DNA from: CAWGCE01 sp964480915 | Lineage (GTDB): Bacteria > Planctomycetota > Planctomycetia > Pirellulales > Pirellulaceae | Direction of reading: 5' to 3' | NCBI GenBank assembly: GCA_964480915.1 | Contig: CAYZRS010000003.1 | Coordinates: forward strand, 1-64,000 | Length of the DNA: 64,000 nucleotides | In this document: positions 8,530 to 18,187 of the stretch, piece by piece | How the letters are laid out: every line of letters begins with the position of its first letter | Position numbering within the stretch: position 1 is the stretch's first letter | Program-made: the position numbers and the translations under genes | Notes under the pieces: generated by a model | What the model saw: the letters and a program-made list of their open reading frames with translations, nothing else | Databases searched by the model: none | Told to the model about the DNA's origin: nothing

Positions 8530-10095
8530 CTAACGGCGACTCTCCTGGCGTCGACTTTCACCGGTCAGAATGGACTGTAGACGCTTTTTCATCCGCTCCG
8601 CGACTGCTGGTTCTTCGTCGATCAAGTCGTGTTGTTCGGCCGGATCCTTGGCCAGGTCGAACAATTGGAACAGGGGCACGTTCGTCGACGTTAGTTTGGT
8701 TTCGACGATGAGGTTGTAGGTTCGTCGATTGTCGTGGCGCAGCAATTTCCAATGACCGAACCGCAGCCCAAAATGGCCAGCCTTTCCGTTGTCCTGTTGG
8801 ACCAGGTGGTCACGCCCTTTTGCACCAGTTTCGCCCAGCAGTGAGGGGAGCACGTTCATGCTGTCGATGGCGACATGGTCAGGGATTTCTACGCCGGTGA
8901 GCGCCGCGCAGCTGGCGGCCAGGTCTATCGTGCAGACGATGTTTTCTGAGACGCCCGGTTCGATGTGGCCTGGCCAGCGCGTGATAAATGGGGTCCGGGT
9001 GCCACCCTCGTGAACCGAGTACTTGCCGCCAGAGAACGGGCCGGCGGCGCGGTGCTGGCCCATCTTATCGAGCGCCCCGTCCTGATATCCGTCGTCAGCC
9101 ACCGGTCCATTGTCGCTGCAGAAGATGATGAGTGTGTTTTCGGTCAGCTGTAAACGGTCTAGCGTTTTCATTAGCTCCCCCACGCACCAGTCCAACTGCG
9201 CGATCGCGTCGCCTCGAAACCCCAGTGACGTTGTGCCTTGGAATCGTTCGTGCGGCATCCTCGGCACGTGCAGGTCATGTGAGGCGAAGAAGAGGAAAAA
9301 CGGTCGCGACCGATTATTTTCGATCCATGCGTTCGATTCTTGGATCCAACGATCGGCGAGATCTTCATCGCGGAAGCGAGCGGCGTGACCACCCGTGTAG
9401 AATCCAATGCGGCTGATGCCGTTGTGGATCGTGCCATCGTGGCCACGCGACCAGTCCATCTTCAGTGACTCTCGGTGCGTGCGGCCGGTCGGATGGTCGT
9501 CGTTCGGTTTCTGCATTCCAACCCACAGTGGATCCTGCCGATCGAGATTGAGGACTCGGTGGTTCTCGACATAGACCTGTGGTACGCGGTCATTGGTCGT
9601 TGGCAACAGGAAACAATGGTCGAAACCAATTTCCAAAGGGCCTGGTTTCAGTTCGCCGTTCCAATCGGGACCTTCTGGCCCGCCCAGGCCAAGGTGCCAC
9701 TTGCCGATCACAGCGGTCGCGTAGCCGGCCTCTTTCAGCAGAGATGCAATCGTCCCGGTACCGGCGGGGATGATCGCCGGACTATTGGGTGGCGCGATCC
9801 CTGTGCGTGGTGTTCGGAAGGCGTACGTTCCGGTGAGGAAGGAATAGCGGGTGGGAGTGCAGGTTGAGGCCGAGCAATACCCGTGCGTGAAGCGTAGCCC
9901 TTCGGCAGCGAGCCGGTCGATGTTCGGAGTAGCGATTTCCATGCCGCCGTAGCAAGAAACGTCACCGTAACCCAAATCGTCGGCCATGATCACAATGACG
10001 TTGGGTCGCCTTGCAGAAGGAGCGTCGGCCAGGCTCAGAGAGACGGCCACCAGGAGATGGGCGAAAGTGAGGCAGAATAATTTCCCATGAATCAC
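8530..10095 (-). CDS. secreted arylsulfatase (formylglycine-dependent)
   Basis: A 521-residue type I sulfatase that hydrolyses sulfate esters, probably on sulfated polysaccharides. Start is GTG 10095 with GAGGAG 7 nt upstream. A signal peptide (residues 1-24, ending SLADA) is followed by NVIVIMADDLGYGDVSCYGG, the calcium-binding DD motif. The catalytic signature CTPTRYSFLTG is a C-x-P-x-R motif whose Cys is matured to formylglycine. GKWHLG, DLHVPRMPHERF and IIFCSDNGP are further sulfatase family motifs. It is transcribed on its own, divergent from the PQQ-type propeller at 10242. Planctomycetes typically carry many such enzymes; the exact substrate cannot be read from sequence. Confidence 0.92.
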   Translation of the reverse strand: MIHGKLFCLTFAHLLVAVSLSLADAPSARRPNVIVIMADDLGYGDVSCYGGMEIATPNIDRLAAEGLRFTHGYCSASTCTPTRYSFLTGTYAFRTPRTGIAPPNSPAIIPAGTGTIASLLKEAGYATAVIGKWHLGLGGPEGPDWNGELKPGPLEIGFDHCFLLPTTNDRVPQVYVENHRVLNLDRQDPLWVGMQKPNDDHPTGRTHRESLKMDWSRGHDGTIHNGISRIGFYTGGHAARFRDEDLADRWIQESNAWIENNRSRPFFLFFASHDLHVPRMPHERFQGTTSLGFRGDAIAQLDWCVGELMKTLDRLQLTENTLIIFCSDNGPVADDGYQDGALDKMGQHRAAGPFSGGKYSVHEGGTRTPFITRWPGHIEPGVSENIVCTIDLAASCAALTGVEIPDHVAIDSMNVLPSLLGETGAKGRDHLVQQDNGKAGHFGLRFGHWKLLRHDNRRTYNLIVETKLTSTNVPLFQLFDLAKDPAEQHDLIDEEPAVAERMKKRLQSILTGESRRQESRR

Positions 10096-10241
10096 TGCAA
10101 GACTCCTCGAAACAGTCGTGAATCGTTGTTCATGAAGGGTGCACTTCGGGGCGGATACTCAATGGGTGGAGCCCTGCCCCTTTGAAGTGGTGGCTCGGTG
10201 CCCCCATAATAGCCGCGAAGGATCATTCACCGGAGCTCATC

Positions 10242-11486
10242 ATGAAAACTCATTTCATCCTAATTTTTATTTCCGTCTTCGCACTCGCGTCGTCGGTTGC
10301 CGGAGAGGATTGGCCGGCGTGGCGTGGTGCTACGGGAACCGGTATCGCGCCGCAGCAAAGTGAACCACCGATCGAATGGAGTGAAGACGAGAACGTTCTT
10401 TGGAAGGTCGAGATTCCAGGACGGGGGCACGGCTCGCCGACGATCGTGGGGAACCGTATCTATTTGGCTTCTGCTGATGAAGCCTTGCGCACGCAGTTTG
10501 TGATGGCGCTGGATCGTGAATCGGGAGAGATCCTTTGGCAAACGACGGTCTACGAAACGTCCGAGTGGCCTGCGATTCACCCCAAAAACACACACGCAAG
10601 TGCAACCGTCGCCTGTCAGGGCGATTCTCTCTTCATCACGTTCTACAGCGACGCGAAGATTCGAGTCGCCTCGTTGAGCACGGCTGGCGAAGTGAAATGG
10701 AAAAAGGATGTCGCCGATTTTGATCAAAAGTACCCGTTCGGGTATGCGGCTTCGCCGATTCCCTATAAGGAGACGATCATTGTCGGTGCCGAATCGGAAG
10801 CGGAGACTGTGCTTGTGGCCTACAAGCAGGCGGATGGCGAAGAGGTGTGGCGATCCGATCGACCGAAGAATTCCAGCTACTCGTCCCCGATCGTGCTTGA
10901 TGTGGGCGGTCGTGAGCAGCTGTTGATGAATGGTGGCCAGGAAATTCGCGCTTACGACCCCGCCACGGGAAAAGAACTTTGGGAAGTCGAAGGATCGGCC
11001 AAGCATACGGCCGGAACCGTGACCGGCGAAGGCGACTTGGTCGTGGCCAGCGGCGGTTATCCTCAGTCGGAAACTTGTTGCATTGATGCGAAGAGCGGCG
11101 AATTGGTTTGGCGAAATAAGCAAAAGTGTTACGAGCAGTCGGTCGTTATCGCCGATGGGTTCGTCTACGCGTTGAACGATGGCGGCATCGCCTTCTGTTG
11201 GGATGCGCAGACTGGCAAAGAACAATGGAAAAAGCGCTTAGCTGGTCCTGTCAGTGCATCGCCGGTACTGGTCGGTGATCGTATTTATGCGAGCAACGAA
11301 TTGGGCGAGACCTTCGTTTTCAAAGCGACGCCTGAGAAGTACGAAGAGTTGGCCGTGAATCGACTCGGAGATGATTCCTTCCCGACGCCCACGTTTCTTG
11401 ACGGCAGGGCCTACATTCGTGTCGGGTTCGGAACCGCGGATGAACGCTATGAAATGCTCTACTGCATCGGCGCTGATGAGTCGTAA
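10242..11486 (+). CDS. secreted PQQ-like beta-propeller repeat protein
   Basis: A 414-residue protein. ATG 10242 is preceded by CGGAG and begins MKTHFILIFISVFALASSVAGEDW, a signal peptide followed by the WPAWRG start typical of planctomycete outer-membrane assembly BamB-like or PQQ_2 propellers. Repeats with W motifs recur (GEILWQT, GEVKWKK, GEEVWRS, GKELWEV, GELVWRN, GKEQWKK), consistent with a seven- or eight-blade propeller. Enzymatic PQQ residues are not evident, so it may be a binding or scaffold protein. It is a paralogue of the protein at 61061. Intergenic neighbours suggest monocistronic expression. Confidence 0.85.
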   Translation: MKTHFILIFISVFALASSVAGEDWPAWRGATGTGIAPQQSEPPIEWSEDENVLWKVEIPGRGHGSPTIVGNRIYLASADEALRTQFVMALDRESGEILWQTTVYETSEWPAIHPKNTHASATVACQGDSLFITFYSDAKIRVASLSTAGEVKWKKDVADFDQKYPFGYAASPIPYKETIIVGAESEAETVLVAYKQADGEEVWRSDRPKNSSYSSPIVLDVGGREQLLMNGGQEIRAYDPATGKELWEVEGSAKHTAGTVTGEGDLVVASGGYPQSETCCIDAKSGELVWRNKQKCYEQSVVIADGFVYALNDGGIAFCWDAQTGKEQWKKRLAGPVSASPVLVGDRIYASNELGETFVFKATPEKYEELAVNRLGDDSFPTPTFLDGRAYIRVGFGTADERYEMLYCIGADES

Positions 11487-11834
11487 GCGAGCCAATTCGC
11501 CGCGCGACGATTTCGCGAAAACCGGCAATGGTGACTCGTCTTGGCGACCCAACGGTAGGGGATTTCGTTGTTTTGATGTGCAAAATTAGATTTTATTCTT
11601 GGTTTCGTGCTGTTGATACTGATTCTGGGGGGGAATTTGGCTCGTCTTATTCGCATTCGCGCTATAATTAAATCGGGTGAAAATTGCCTTGTGCGGCTAA
11701 TTCTGCTTTATTATTTTCAGCCCTTTACTTATAACGAGAAGACGTCGCCGAACTGTTTCATTAACGCGTTACGTTTGGGCGGCCGATAATTCTTGAATGC
11801 CCCATTATATTCCTAGATACCCGGAAGGACTCAA
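11487..11834. other. AT-rich intergenic region with a TATAAT box
   Basis: No gene is supported. The segment from about 11580 to 11820 is clearly richer in A/T than its surroundings and contains a perfect TATAAT at 11663-11668, but the nearest -35-like TTGGCT (11637-11642) is 20 nt away, which is too far for a standard promoter. It probably includes the promoter and leader of the DUF1559 gene at 11835, which has GGAAGGA just before the start. A run of seven G occurs at 11627-11633. Confidence 0.35.
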
Positions 11835-12947
11835 ATGGCACGACGGCTAACAGAGAGGCGAGCTTTTACGCTGGTCGAGTTGCTGGTTGTAATTGCAATT
11901 ATTGCAATCTTGGTTTCGCTCTTGCTACCGGCGGTGAATTCAGCCAGAGAAGCGGCCCGCCGAACCCAATGCATGAATCAGGTTCGCCAAATCGGACTTG
12001 CGATTCTGAATCATGAGAGCGCCACGCGCAAGTTTCCGGGCGGTGGAATCGAACCTTGGCCGCGAATTGAAGATTATTTAACGGGCGGCAAGCCCAATGG
12101 CGCCGAGAGCCAAGGCCTCAGCTGGGCGTTCCAGGTTTTGCCATTCCTGGAAGAGGATGCGGTCCACAACATCACGACGACGCAGCAAATTGAGCAAACG
12201 CCGATCGGTATGTATTTCTGTCCTTCCCGTCGAGGTCCAACACAGTCCACAGGTACGTCAGATTTCGCGACTCAACCGGCCTGGCTGATGGATTACGCCG
12301 CTTTGACGCCTGCACCATCGAAGGCGCAGCTGGCCAACAAATTCAACATGGGAGCGGCCCAAATTGATCAGTTGTTCGCTGGGGCGGCGTGTAAGTCGGT
12401 TCCGGTTGGATATTGGGGCGTTCGCAATTGGTCGAACGATTTCAATCCGCAACCGAAGGGCGCGTTGAACGCCAGCTACATTGGTTTCAACGGAGTCATC
12501 GTTCGCGGTAACGTTAATCGAGACGGGACACCGCTCAATTACGACAAGATCGTGAGCGTGGGGAAAATTAAGGACGGAACGAGCAAGACCGGTTTGGTCA
12601 CGGAGAAGCGTGTTCCACGTGGTACCGGCTGGGCGCCTGGCGGGTTCAAGCCGGACGCGCCGCTGATTGGTGAGGACCCATGGAATGACGATCGCGGTTG
12701 GTCGGATGGTTGGGATTTAGATACTCAGGTATACTGCCTCTGCCCGCCGACAGCCGATACGTCCGAGTTGCAAGAAGCGGCGGGCAGTCTCCGTGCGGCC
12801 AATTACACGCCGGGCTCCGGGCACAATGCTGGTATGAACATGGTGTTCGCCGATTGCTCGGTACGCTTTATCACGTACGAAGTCGAAGTCGAAATCATGA
12901 ACTTCATCGGCAACCGTCGTGACGAAGCCAGCTATACCATCGACTAG
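11835..12947 (+). CDS. DUF1559 pseudopilin-like protein
   Basis: A 370-residue member of the DUF1559 family. ATG 11835 is preceded by GGAAGGA. The leader MARRLTERR-A is followed by FTLVELLVVIAIIAILVSLLLPAVNSAREAARRTQC, nearly identical to the protein at 3752. The C-terminal part has SGHNAGMNMVFADCSVRF, the usual H-x-GG/AG...F-x-D-x-S/HV signature. Start and end fit the family; the internal region is longer than average. A lipoprotein gene begins 18 nt after its stop, a pairing often seen for DUF1559 genes. Role unknown beyond an envelope location after prepilin peptidase cleavage. Confidence 0.88.
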   Translation: MARRLTERRAFTLVELLVVIAIIAILVSLLLPAVNSAREAARRTQCMNQVRQIGLAILNHESATRKFPGGGIEPWPRIEDYLTGGKPNGAESQGLSWAFQVLPFLEEDAVHNITTTQQIEQTPIGMYFCPSRRGPTQSTGTSDFATQPAWLMDYAALTPAPSKAQLANKFNMGAAQIDQLFAGAACKSVPVGYWGVRNWSNDFNPQPKGALNASYIGFNGVIVRGNVNRDGTPLNYDKIVSVGKIKDGTSKTGLVTEKRVPRGTGWAPGGFKPDAPLIGEDPWNDDRGWSDGWDLDTQVYCLCPPTADTSELQEAAGSLRAANYTPGSGHNAGMNMVFADCSVRFITYEVEVEIMNFIGNRRDEASYTID

Positions 12948-12965
12948 TTGAAAGCGGGAATTTCC

Positions 12966-13394
12966 GTGAAGAATCGAACTCACCCACTCGTCGCAACAAT
13001 ATTGATTGTTGCGGCGAGTTTTCTATTGGGCTGTAATACGGAAGCGCCGTCGGTCGAAGCGGCGTCTCGACTTCAGATTTTGACCGGCCAGTACATGAAA
13101 TTCACGTACGGCAATCGGGGGCGGGCGCCGAAAGATGAGGCGGAATTCAAACAGTATCTTCAGAAACGCGAACAGCTGATTTGCAATGCGGCCGGGATTA
13201 CGACTTTGGATGAACTGTTTGTGTCCGAGCGCGACGGGCAGCCATTGAAGATCTACTACGGCGATAAGGTCAAGAAGATCGACGGGATCGAAGTGGTGGC
13301 TCACGAGGCACAAGGAGTCGATGGCCGCGTCATGGTCGGTCAAAAATCGGGTGTCTCTGAATTGCGGGACGCGGCAAAGTTCGGCTCAAAATAG
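12966..13394 (+). CDS. putative lipoprotein downstream of a DUF1559 gene
   Basis: A 142-residue protein from GTG 12966; a TTG at 12948, overlapping the upstream stop, is the alternative. The leader KNRTHPLVATILIVAASFLLGC ends in a lipobox (LLGC), so acylation at that Cys is expected. The mature part is mostly charged: LTGQYMKFTYGNRGRAPKDEAEFKQYL, then FVSERDGQPLKIYYGD and VVAHEAQGVDGRVMVGQ. This layout matches small planctomycete lipoproteins found beside DUF1559 genes. Function is unknown; co-transcription with 11835-12947 is likely. Confidence 0.75.
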   Translation: MKNRTHPLVATILIVAASFLLGCNTEAPSVEAASRLQILTGQYMKFTYGNRGRAPKDEAEFKQYLQKREQLICNAAGITTLDELFVSERDGQPLKIYYGDKVKKIDGIEVVAHEAQGVDGRVMVGQKSGVSELRDAAKFGSK

Positions 13395-13527
13395 TCATTT
13401 GGCTGGCCCTGCCCACCGCCGATGTTGAGTCCTTGGGCCCGGTTCGCTCTTGAATGCGACTTCTTGTTTGCTGGTATACTGAATCTCTGGCCAGTGACCT
13501 GATCATTCATCCTCATTTGGTAGCCTA

Positions 13528-15444
13528 GTGTGCGGTATCGTTGGCTTCGCTGGATTTGATCAGCCTCAGCTACTTCTGCGGATGTCGGCCTGCGTTGCTC
13601 ACCGTGGCCCAGATGCGGATGGCGTCTACCATTCGGTTCGTTCGGCCGATCAATCGGTGTCGCTCGGTATTCGGCGATTGAGCATTATGGATCCGGTCGG
13701 TGGCGATCAGCCGCAGACCCATCGGTCGGCGACCGTCGTGTTCAATGGCGAGATCTACAACGATGCCGACCTGCGCAAGGAACTGGCGTCGGCCGGAGCA
13801 GTCTTCAATACGGGTTCCGATACGGAAGTGATCCTCCACGGTTATCACCGTTGGGGATTCCATCAACTGCTGCAGCGATTGAACGGAATGTTCGCGTTTG
13901 CGATCCACGATGCGGCCAGTGGCGAGCTATTACTGGCGCGCGATCGAACGGGTCAGAAGCCGCTCTACTACGCCAAGCGATCAGGTAAATTGCTGTTCGC
14001 GTCCGAGATCAAGGCGCTGCTCGAAAGCGAGCTGGTGGAGCGCAAGTTAAATCGTGATGCGGTCGATCAGTATCTAACCTTGCGCTACGTGACTCAGCCA
14101 GAGACGTTGCTGGCGGGAGTCTACGTTTTACCGGCGGGCTATTCGTTGAGATGGAAAGAGGGCCAACTGACGATTGCCCAATATTGGCACCCACCGGTCG
14201 TGGACGAATCGACTCAGTCGGAGTCCGAATTATTGGAAGAATGGACCGACCTGTTTGATGCGGCGGTCCAGCGGACGTTGCGGAGCGACGTTCCGGTCGG
14301 GTCGTACCTCAGCGGAGGCGTCGATTCGAGCCTGCTCGTGGCGACGATGAAATCGGCCCAAGCGGACGGCTTGCCATTTTCTGGCCAGACCTACTCGCTC
14401 GGTTTCGGTACAGCGAACGATGAAACGAACGACGCGGCACGGCTGGCCAGTTCATTTGGCATAGAGAACCGCCGTGTGCAACTCGATGCAAGTTCACTGG
14501 CCGAGTTGCCGCGAATTCTTTGGCACTTGGAACGACCGATCGGTGAGCCGTTGATTGTGGCTTACGACGCGCTGGCGCGTACCGCGTCGCAAGATGTGAA
14601 AGCGGTCTTCAGTGGTGAAGGCGCCGACGAACTGTTCGCCGGCTATTCCTTTCATCGCGTGCTGCAGTCGTTAACCCGCGTGGGCCGTATCCCCGGATCG
14701 ACCGCAGCCGTTTCCCTGCTGCTGAAATCGCTGCCGGTGGCTGTGCTCAATCGCTGGTTTTCATTTCCTGCCTACTTGGGTCAGGCCGGCAAAGATCGGG
14801 TCGTCTCGTTTGCCGCTCAGTTTGGAAAACGGCATCTCGGCCAGAATTACGCCGCGCTGCGAACGCTCTTTGATGTGCCGCAGCGTCATGGGCTGTATTC
14901 GAACGAGTTCCGAGTTGCGGCCTCCGAAGAGTGGCTGCACCAACCGCAAGATGTGACGGCTCGGCCACTGGAGCGCCTGCTTAACCTGCAATATCACGAT
15001 TGGCTGCAAGATTTCGCATTACTTCGGCAAGACAAGCTGTCGATGGCTCATGGTTTAGAAGTCCGATTGCCGTTTTTAGACAATACATTGATCGATTTCG
15101 CTGCCAAACTGCCGGCTCATTGCAAGTTGAATGGGCGGCAAAACAAAGTGCTATTGCGCCAACTGGCGGCATCCCGATTGCCCACAGAGTATGCGCTGCG
15201 AAGGAAACAGGCGTTTTACTTTCCACTTGAGTCCATGTACCGACACGAGGCCTTTCAAGACATGCTGGCGGAGACCCTCAGTCCAGACGCGATTGCTGAG
15301 CGGGGCATTTTCAATGTCGCCGCGATCGAACAGCTCAAGCAGAGGGTGGCCGCGGGTGAATTCTTACTGCTAAAGCAGTTGATGTCGCTTGTCATTTTGG
15401 AACTGTGGATGCAAATATTCCTCGACAATCAGAGGTCGTGGTAG
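13528..15444 (+). CDS. asnB: asparagine synthase (glutamine-hydrolysing)
   Basis: A 638-residue class II glutamine amidotransferase plus ATP-dependent synthetase. The GTG start gives M-CGIVGFAGF, placing the catalytic Cys at residue 2. The amidotransferase half continues with AHRGPDADG and VVFNGEIYN. The synthetase half has the PP-loop SGGVDSSLLVA near residue 266, then FSGEGADELFAGY. The C-terminus keeps the KLSMAHGLEVRLPFLDN motif. Products of this type serve asparagine synthesis or amidation of sugars and other acids in polysaccharide clusters. The next gene starts 3 nt after the stop and the one after overlaps, so a specialised role in surface-glycan or secondary metabolism is more likely than housekeeping, but this is inference. 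Confidence 0.92.
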   Translation: MCGIVGFAGFDQPQLLLRMSACVAHRGPDADGVYHSVRSADQSVSLGIRRLSIMDPVGGDQPQTHRSATVVFNGEIYNDADLRKELASAGAVFNTGSDTEVILHGYHRWGFHQLLQRLNGMFAFAIHDAASGELLLARDRTGQKPLYYAKRSGKLLFASEIKALLESELVERKLNRDAVDQYLTLRYVTQPETLLAGVYVLPAGYSLRWKEGQLTIAQYWHPPVVDESTQSESELLEEWTDLFDAAVQRTLRSDVPVGSYLSGGVDSSLLVATMKSAQADGLPFSGQTYSLGFGTANDETNDAARLASSFGIENRRVQLDASSLAELPRILWHLERPIGEPLIVAYDALARTASQDVKAVFSGEGADELFAGYSFHRVLQSLTRVGRIPGSTAAVSLLLKSLPVAVLNRWFSFPAYLGQAGKDRVVSFAAQFGKRHLGQNYAALRTLFDVPQRHGLYSNEFRVAASEEWLHQPQDVTARPLERLLNLQYHDWLQDFALLRQDKLSMAHGLEVRLPFLDNTLIDFAAKLPAHCKLNGRQNKVLLRQLAASRLPTEYALRRKQAFYFPLESMYRHEAFQDMLAETLSPDAIAERGIFNVAAIEQLKQRVAAGEFLLLKQLMSLVILELWMQIFLDNQRSW

Positions 15445-15447
15445 GCC

Positions 15448-16692
15448 GTGTACGCGCGTTTGCAAAAATATGCGAAAGAGCATGCACCGATCCGGGTCGC
15501 CCTGGTCGGCGCCGGCTCGATGGGCCGAGGGATCGCTTGGCAACTCCGCGCCGCGCCGGGGATGGAGCTAACTTTCATTTGTGATCGTGACCAGCAAGCT
15601 GCGCAGGCGGCCAGTCGCTCATACATGAACGAAGGCACCAGCGAACCAACGCTCGGCGGCGATCTCGACTCGATTGCCGCAGCGCTCGATCAATTTGATG
15701 TGTTGGTCGAGGCGACGAACTCGATCGGTTTTGCGGCCCAGGCCTGCGAGCTGGCGCTCCGTCATCAAAAGCATGTCGTGCTCATGAATGCCGAAGTCGA
15801 CTTGGCTTTGGGGCCTTGGCTTCATGAACTGGCGGCGGCCAACGGCGTCGTCTTGACCAGCGATGCGGGCGACCAACATGGCGTGTTGGTCCGCATGATG
15901 GACGAAATTCGACTGTGGGCTTTTCGTCCTGTCATGGCTGGCAACATCAAAGGATTTCTTAATCGCTACGCGACCCCCGCCTCGTTAGAGCATGAAGCCA
16001 AGATTCGGCGACTCAATCCGGTTCAGTGCTGTGCTTACACCGACGGCACGAAATTGTCGGTCGAGATGGCGTTGGTGGCGAATGCGACGGGGATGTTGCC
16101 TCAGCTTCCCGGCATGCAGGGACCAGTGGCGGATGACGTCGTGGAGGTACTGCACAAATTCGATTTCAGCGTCTATCCCGATCATGGCGTCGTCGATTAT
16201 ATCTTGGGGGCTCGGCCGGGAGGCGGCGTATTCGTCGTCGGGCACTGCGATGCTCCAGAGCAAACGCCCTATTTGCAATACTACAAATTGGGTGATGGGC
16301 CATTCTATTTGTTCTATCGTCCCTACCACCTGTGCCATTTGGAAACGCCTTGGGCGATTGCCAGTGCGGTCCTCGATCAAGAGGCGATCTTGTCACCGAG
16401 CGTGGGGCGAGTGGCCGACGTCTACGCCTATGCGAAGCGTGATTTGCAAGCGGGCGACCGGATCGAGCACGCGATCGGCGGCTCTGCTTGCTACGGAATG
16501 ATCGATCGATGTGTCGACGCGGATGGGAAACGGCAGGTCCCCATTGCGATGTTGGAAAGTGGCGCCGGCGAGTCGTTGCCCGCCGTACGAAGAGCCATCA
16601 CTCGTGACGCACCGCTGTCGTGGGACGATCTGGAGCTGCCATCGTCCAAGTTGTTCGAACGGTTTCGCAAATCGATCCTGCCTGTCTCATGA
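15448..16692 (+). CDS. homoserine dehydrogenase-like oxidoreductase with SAF domain
   Basis: A 414-residue protein starting at GTG 15448, 3 nt after asnB. An N-terminal Rossmann domain (RVALVGAGSMGRGIAWQL, residues about 16-33) is followed by a central catalytic-type domain and a C-terminal SAF-like part (AKRDLQAGDRIEHAIGGSACYG). This is the layout of COG4091, predicted homoserine dehydrogenases with a SAF domain, often found in polysaccharide biosynthesis loci. True substrate unknown. SAF modules occur in sialic acid synthases and in antifreeze proteins. Its stop codon shares ATGA with the start of the next gene, so the two are translationally coupled. Confidence 0.8.
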   Translation: MYARLQKYAKEHAPIRVALVGAGSMGRGIAWQLRAAPGMELTFICDRDQQAAQAASRSYMNEGTSEPTLGGDLDSIAAALDQFDVLVEATNSIGFAAQACELALRHQKHVVLMNAEVDLALGPWLHELAAANGVVLTSDAGDQHGVLVRMMDEIRLWAFRPVMAGNIKGFLNRYATPASLEHEAKIRRLNPVQCCAYTDGTKLSVEMALVANATGMLPQLPGMQGPVADDVVEVLHKFDFSVYPDHGVVDYILGARPGGGVFVVGHCDAPEQTPYLQYYKLGDGPFYLFYRPYHLCHLETPWAIASAVLDQEAILSPSVGRVADVYAYAKRDLQAGDRIEHAIGGSACYGMIDRCVDADGKRQVPIAMLESGAGESLPAVRRAITRDAPLSWDDLELPSSKLFERFRKSILPVS

Positions 16693-18095
16693 ATCTTCCA
16701 GACTCGGCGAATTCAGACCAGACGACGCCGCACGTTGTCGTGCTCGGGGCGGGGATGTGTGGTTTGTATGCGGCACGACGGTTGGCGGCAGCAGGCGTGA
16801 AGGTCACGGTGATTGAAAAGGCAGATCGTCCGGGTGGATTAGCCGCCAGTATGGAACGGGATGGGAATTTCTTTGATTTGGGCGTCAAGCACTTGCACGC
16901 TCACGACGCCGAGTTGTTCGAAGACATTCGGCAGTTGATGGGAGCAAAGCTCCTGCCGGTTCCGCTGCGAGCGCTGATTCGATTTGGCGGAGGCTTTCGG
17001 AAGTATCCGTTGAAATTTCTCGATCTCTTGCTGGGGATTCCTCCTTGGACGTTAGCTTGGATTTTGGGCGGACTGGGATGCCAGCAACTGCGCAATCGCC
17101 TCCGGTCCAAAAAAGCGACGAATGCTGAGGAAGCGCTGATTGAACTTTACGGCGCACCGCTCTATCGATATTTCTTCCGCGATTTCACGCACCGCTATTG
17201 GGGGCGACCGCCGACGGAACTGTCGGCCATCTTCGTATGGCGCAAGATGCCGCGATTGGGTGCCGTCGATTTGATCCGGCAAGCCTTCGCCAAGCTGGGG
17301 ATGAAAGCGAAGCAAGATACCGAAGTCGAAAACGCGCTGGCGGAAGAGACGCTCTACTATTCCAAACGGGGAGCGTTGGCGATTCCGGAAGCGTTGGTGA
17401 CGCAGATCGAATCCGACGGTGGAGAGGTGCGTCTGGGGATGTCGGTCGAATCGGTGGAAGCAGAAGAGGGGCGTCTAACTGCGGTCGTCTGCGGTGCTGG
17501 GCAGGAACGAATCGCTTGCGACCATGTCATCAACACGATTCCGATTTCGACCTTCGTCAGCGCGATTCGACCAGCAGCTCCGCCCGAGACGACGCTTGCT
17601 GCCGAGCGGTTAAAATTCCGTCCTTTGGTCGTCTACGGCTTAGTGGTAAAGCGCCGGCGGGTACTCGATGCGTTGTATGTCTACTACCGCGACAGTGTCT
17701 TTCATCGGATTGCTGAGCCGACGCAGAGCGGTCTCGTGTCGCAGCCGCCAGATCACGCCGTGCTGTTGATCGAGATTACCTGTTCGCTCAACGATCCGTT
17801 TTGGTCTGATGAACCGTCCGCCCGTGAGCGCATGTTGGGTGATTTGGAGAAGGAGCGAGTCGTCGATCGGAACGAAATCGTGCAAATACATCATCAATGC
17901 ACTCCGTTTGGCTATCCGATGTTCGATCTCGACTTCGATCTGCACCTGGAAACCGTACAGTCCTATCTAAGGCAATTCGGCAATGTCGATTCGATCGGAC
18001 GACAAGGAGGATTTTGCTATCCCAACATGCATCAAACAATGCGTTTCGGGGCGGACGTCGCTGATCGCTTGATTGCCCCAACAGATAACGTTTAG
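16689..18095 (+). CDS. FAD-dependent oxidoreductase, amine oxidase / UDP-galactopyranose mutase-like
   Basis: A 468-residue flavoprotein whose ATG 16689 overlaps the preceding TGA as ATGA. The N-terminal dinucleotide-binding motif is VVVLGAGMCGLYAARRLAAAG, followed by VIEKADRPGGLAAS, the GxGxxG...E...GG pattern. A second FAD-binding part is seen around TLYYSKRGALAIPEALV and CYPNMHQTMRFGADVAD. The overall layout resembles protoporphyrinogen oxidase and UDP-galactopyranose mutase relatives that act on nucleotide sugars or lipids in glycan clusters. Reaction not determined. The operon with asnB and the SAF dehydrogenase suggests a shared pathway. Confidence 0.8.
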   Translation: MNLPDSANSDQTTPHVVVLGAGMCGLYAARRLAAAGVKVTVIEKADRPGGLAASMERDGNFFDLGVKHLHAHDAELFEDIRQLMGAKLLPVPLRALIRFGGGFRKYPLKFLDLLLGIPPWTLAWILGGLGCQQLRNRLRSKKATNAEEALIELYGAPLYRYFFRDFTHRYWGRPPTELSAIFVWRKMPRLGAVDLIRQAFAKLGMKAKQDTEVENALAEETLYYSKRGALAIPEALVTQIESDGGEVRLGMSVESVEAEEGRLTAVVCGAGQERIACDHVINTIPISTFVSAIRPAAPPETTLAAERLKFRPLVVYGLVVKRRRVLDALYVYYRDSVFHRIAEPTQSGLVSQPPDHAVLLIEITCSLNDPFWSDEPSARERMLGDLEKERVVDRNEIVQIHHQCTPFGYPMFDLDFDLHLETVQSYLRQFGNVDSIGRQGGFCYPNMHQTMRFGADVADRLIAPTDNV

Positions 18096-18187
18096 TTCCT
18101 GGCCTACAATCGATGGAGCCGGTGTGTGATGCCGATTGCCTGCGCGGTTCGCGGCCCATAAAGCGGCAGCATGATTTCGAATTGAGA

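Noticed and set aside
10260..11225. Minus-strand frame opposite the PQQ-type propeller
   Set aside because: Shadow frame with no family resemblance; the + strand gene is clear.
11637..11668. Sigma-70 promoter TTGGCT-20-TATAAT
   Set aside because: The 20-nt spacing is too long and the -35 is weak; only the TATAAT is noted in the region entry.
11607..11789. 60-codon + strand frame in the AT-rich gap
   Set aside because: No ribosome site, composition follows the AT-rich base content, and no protein features.
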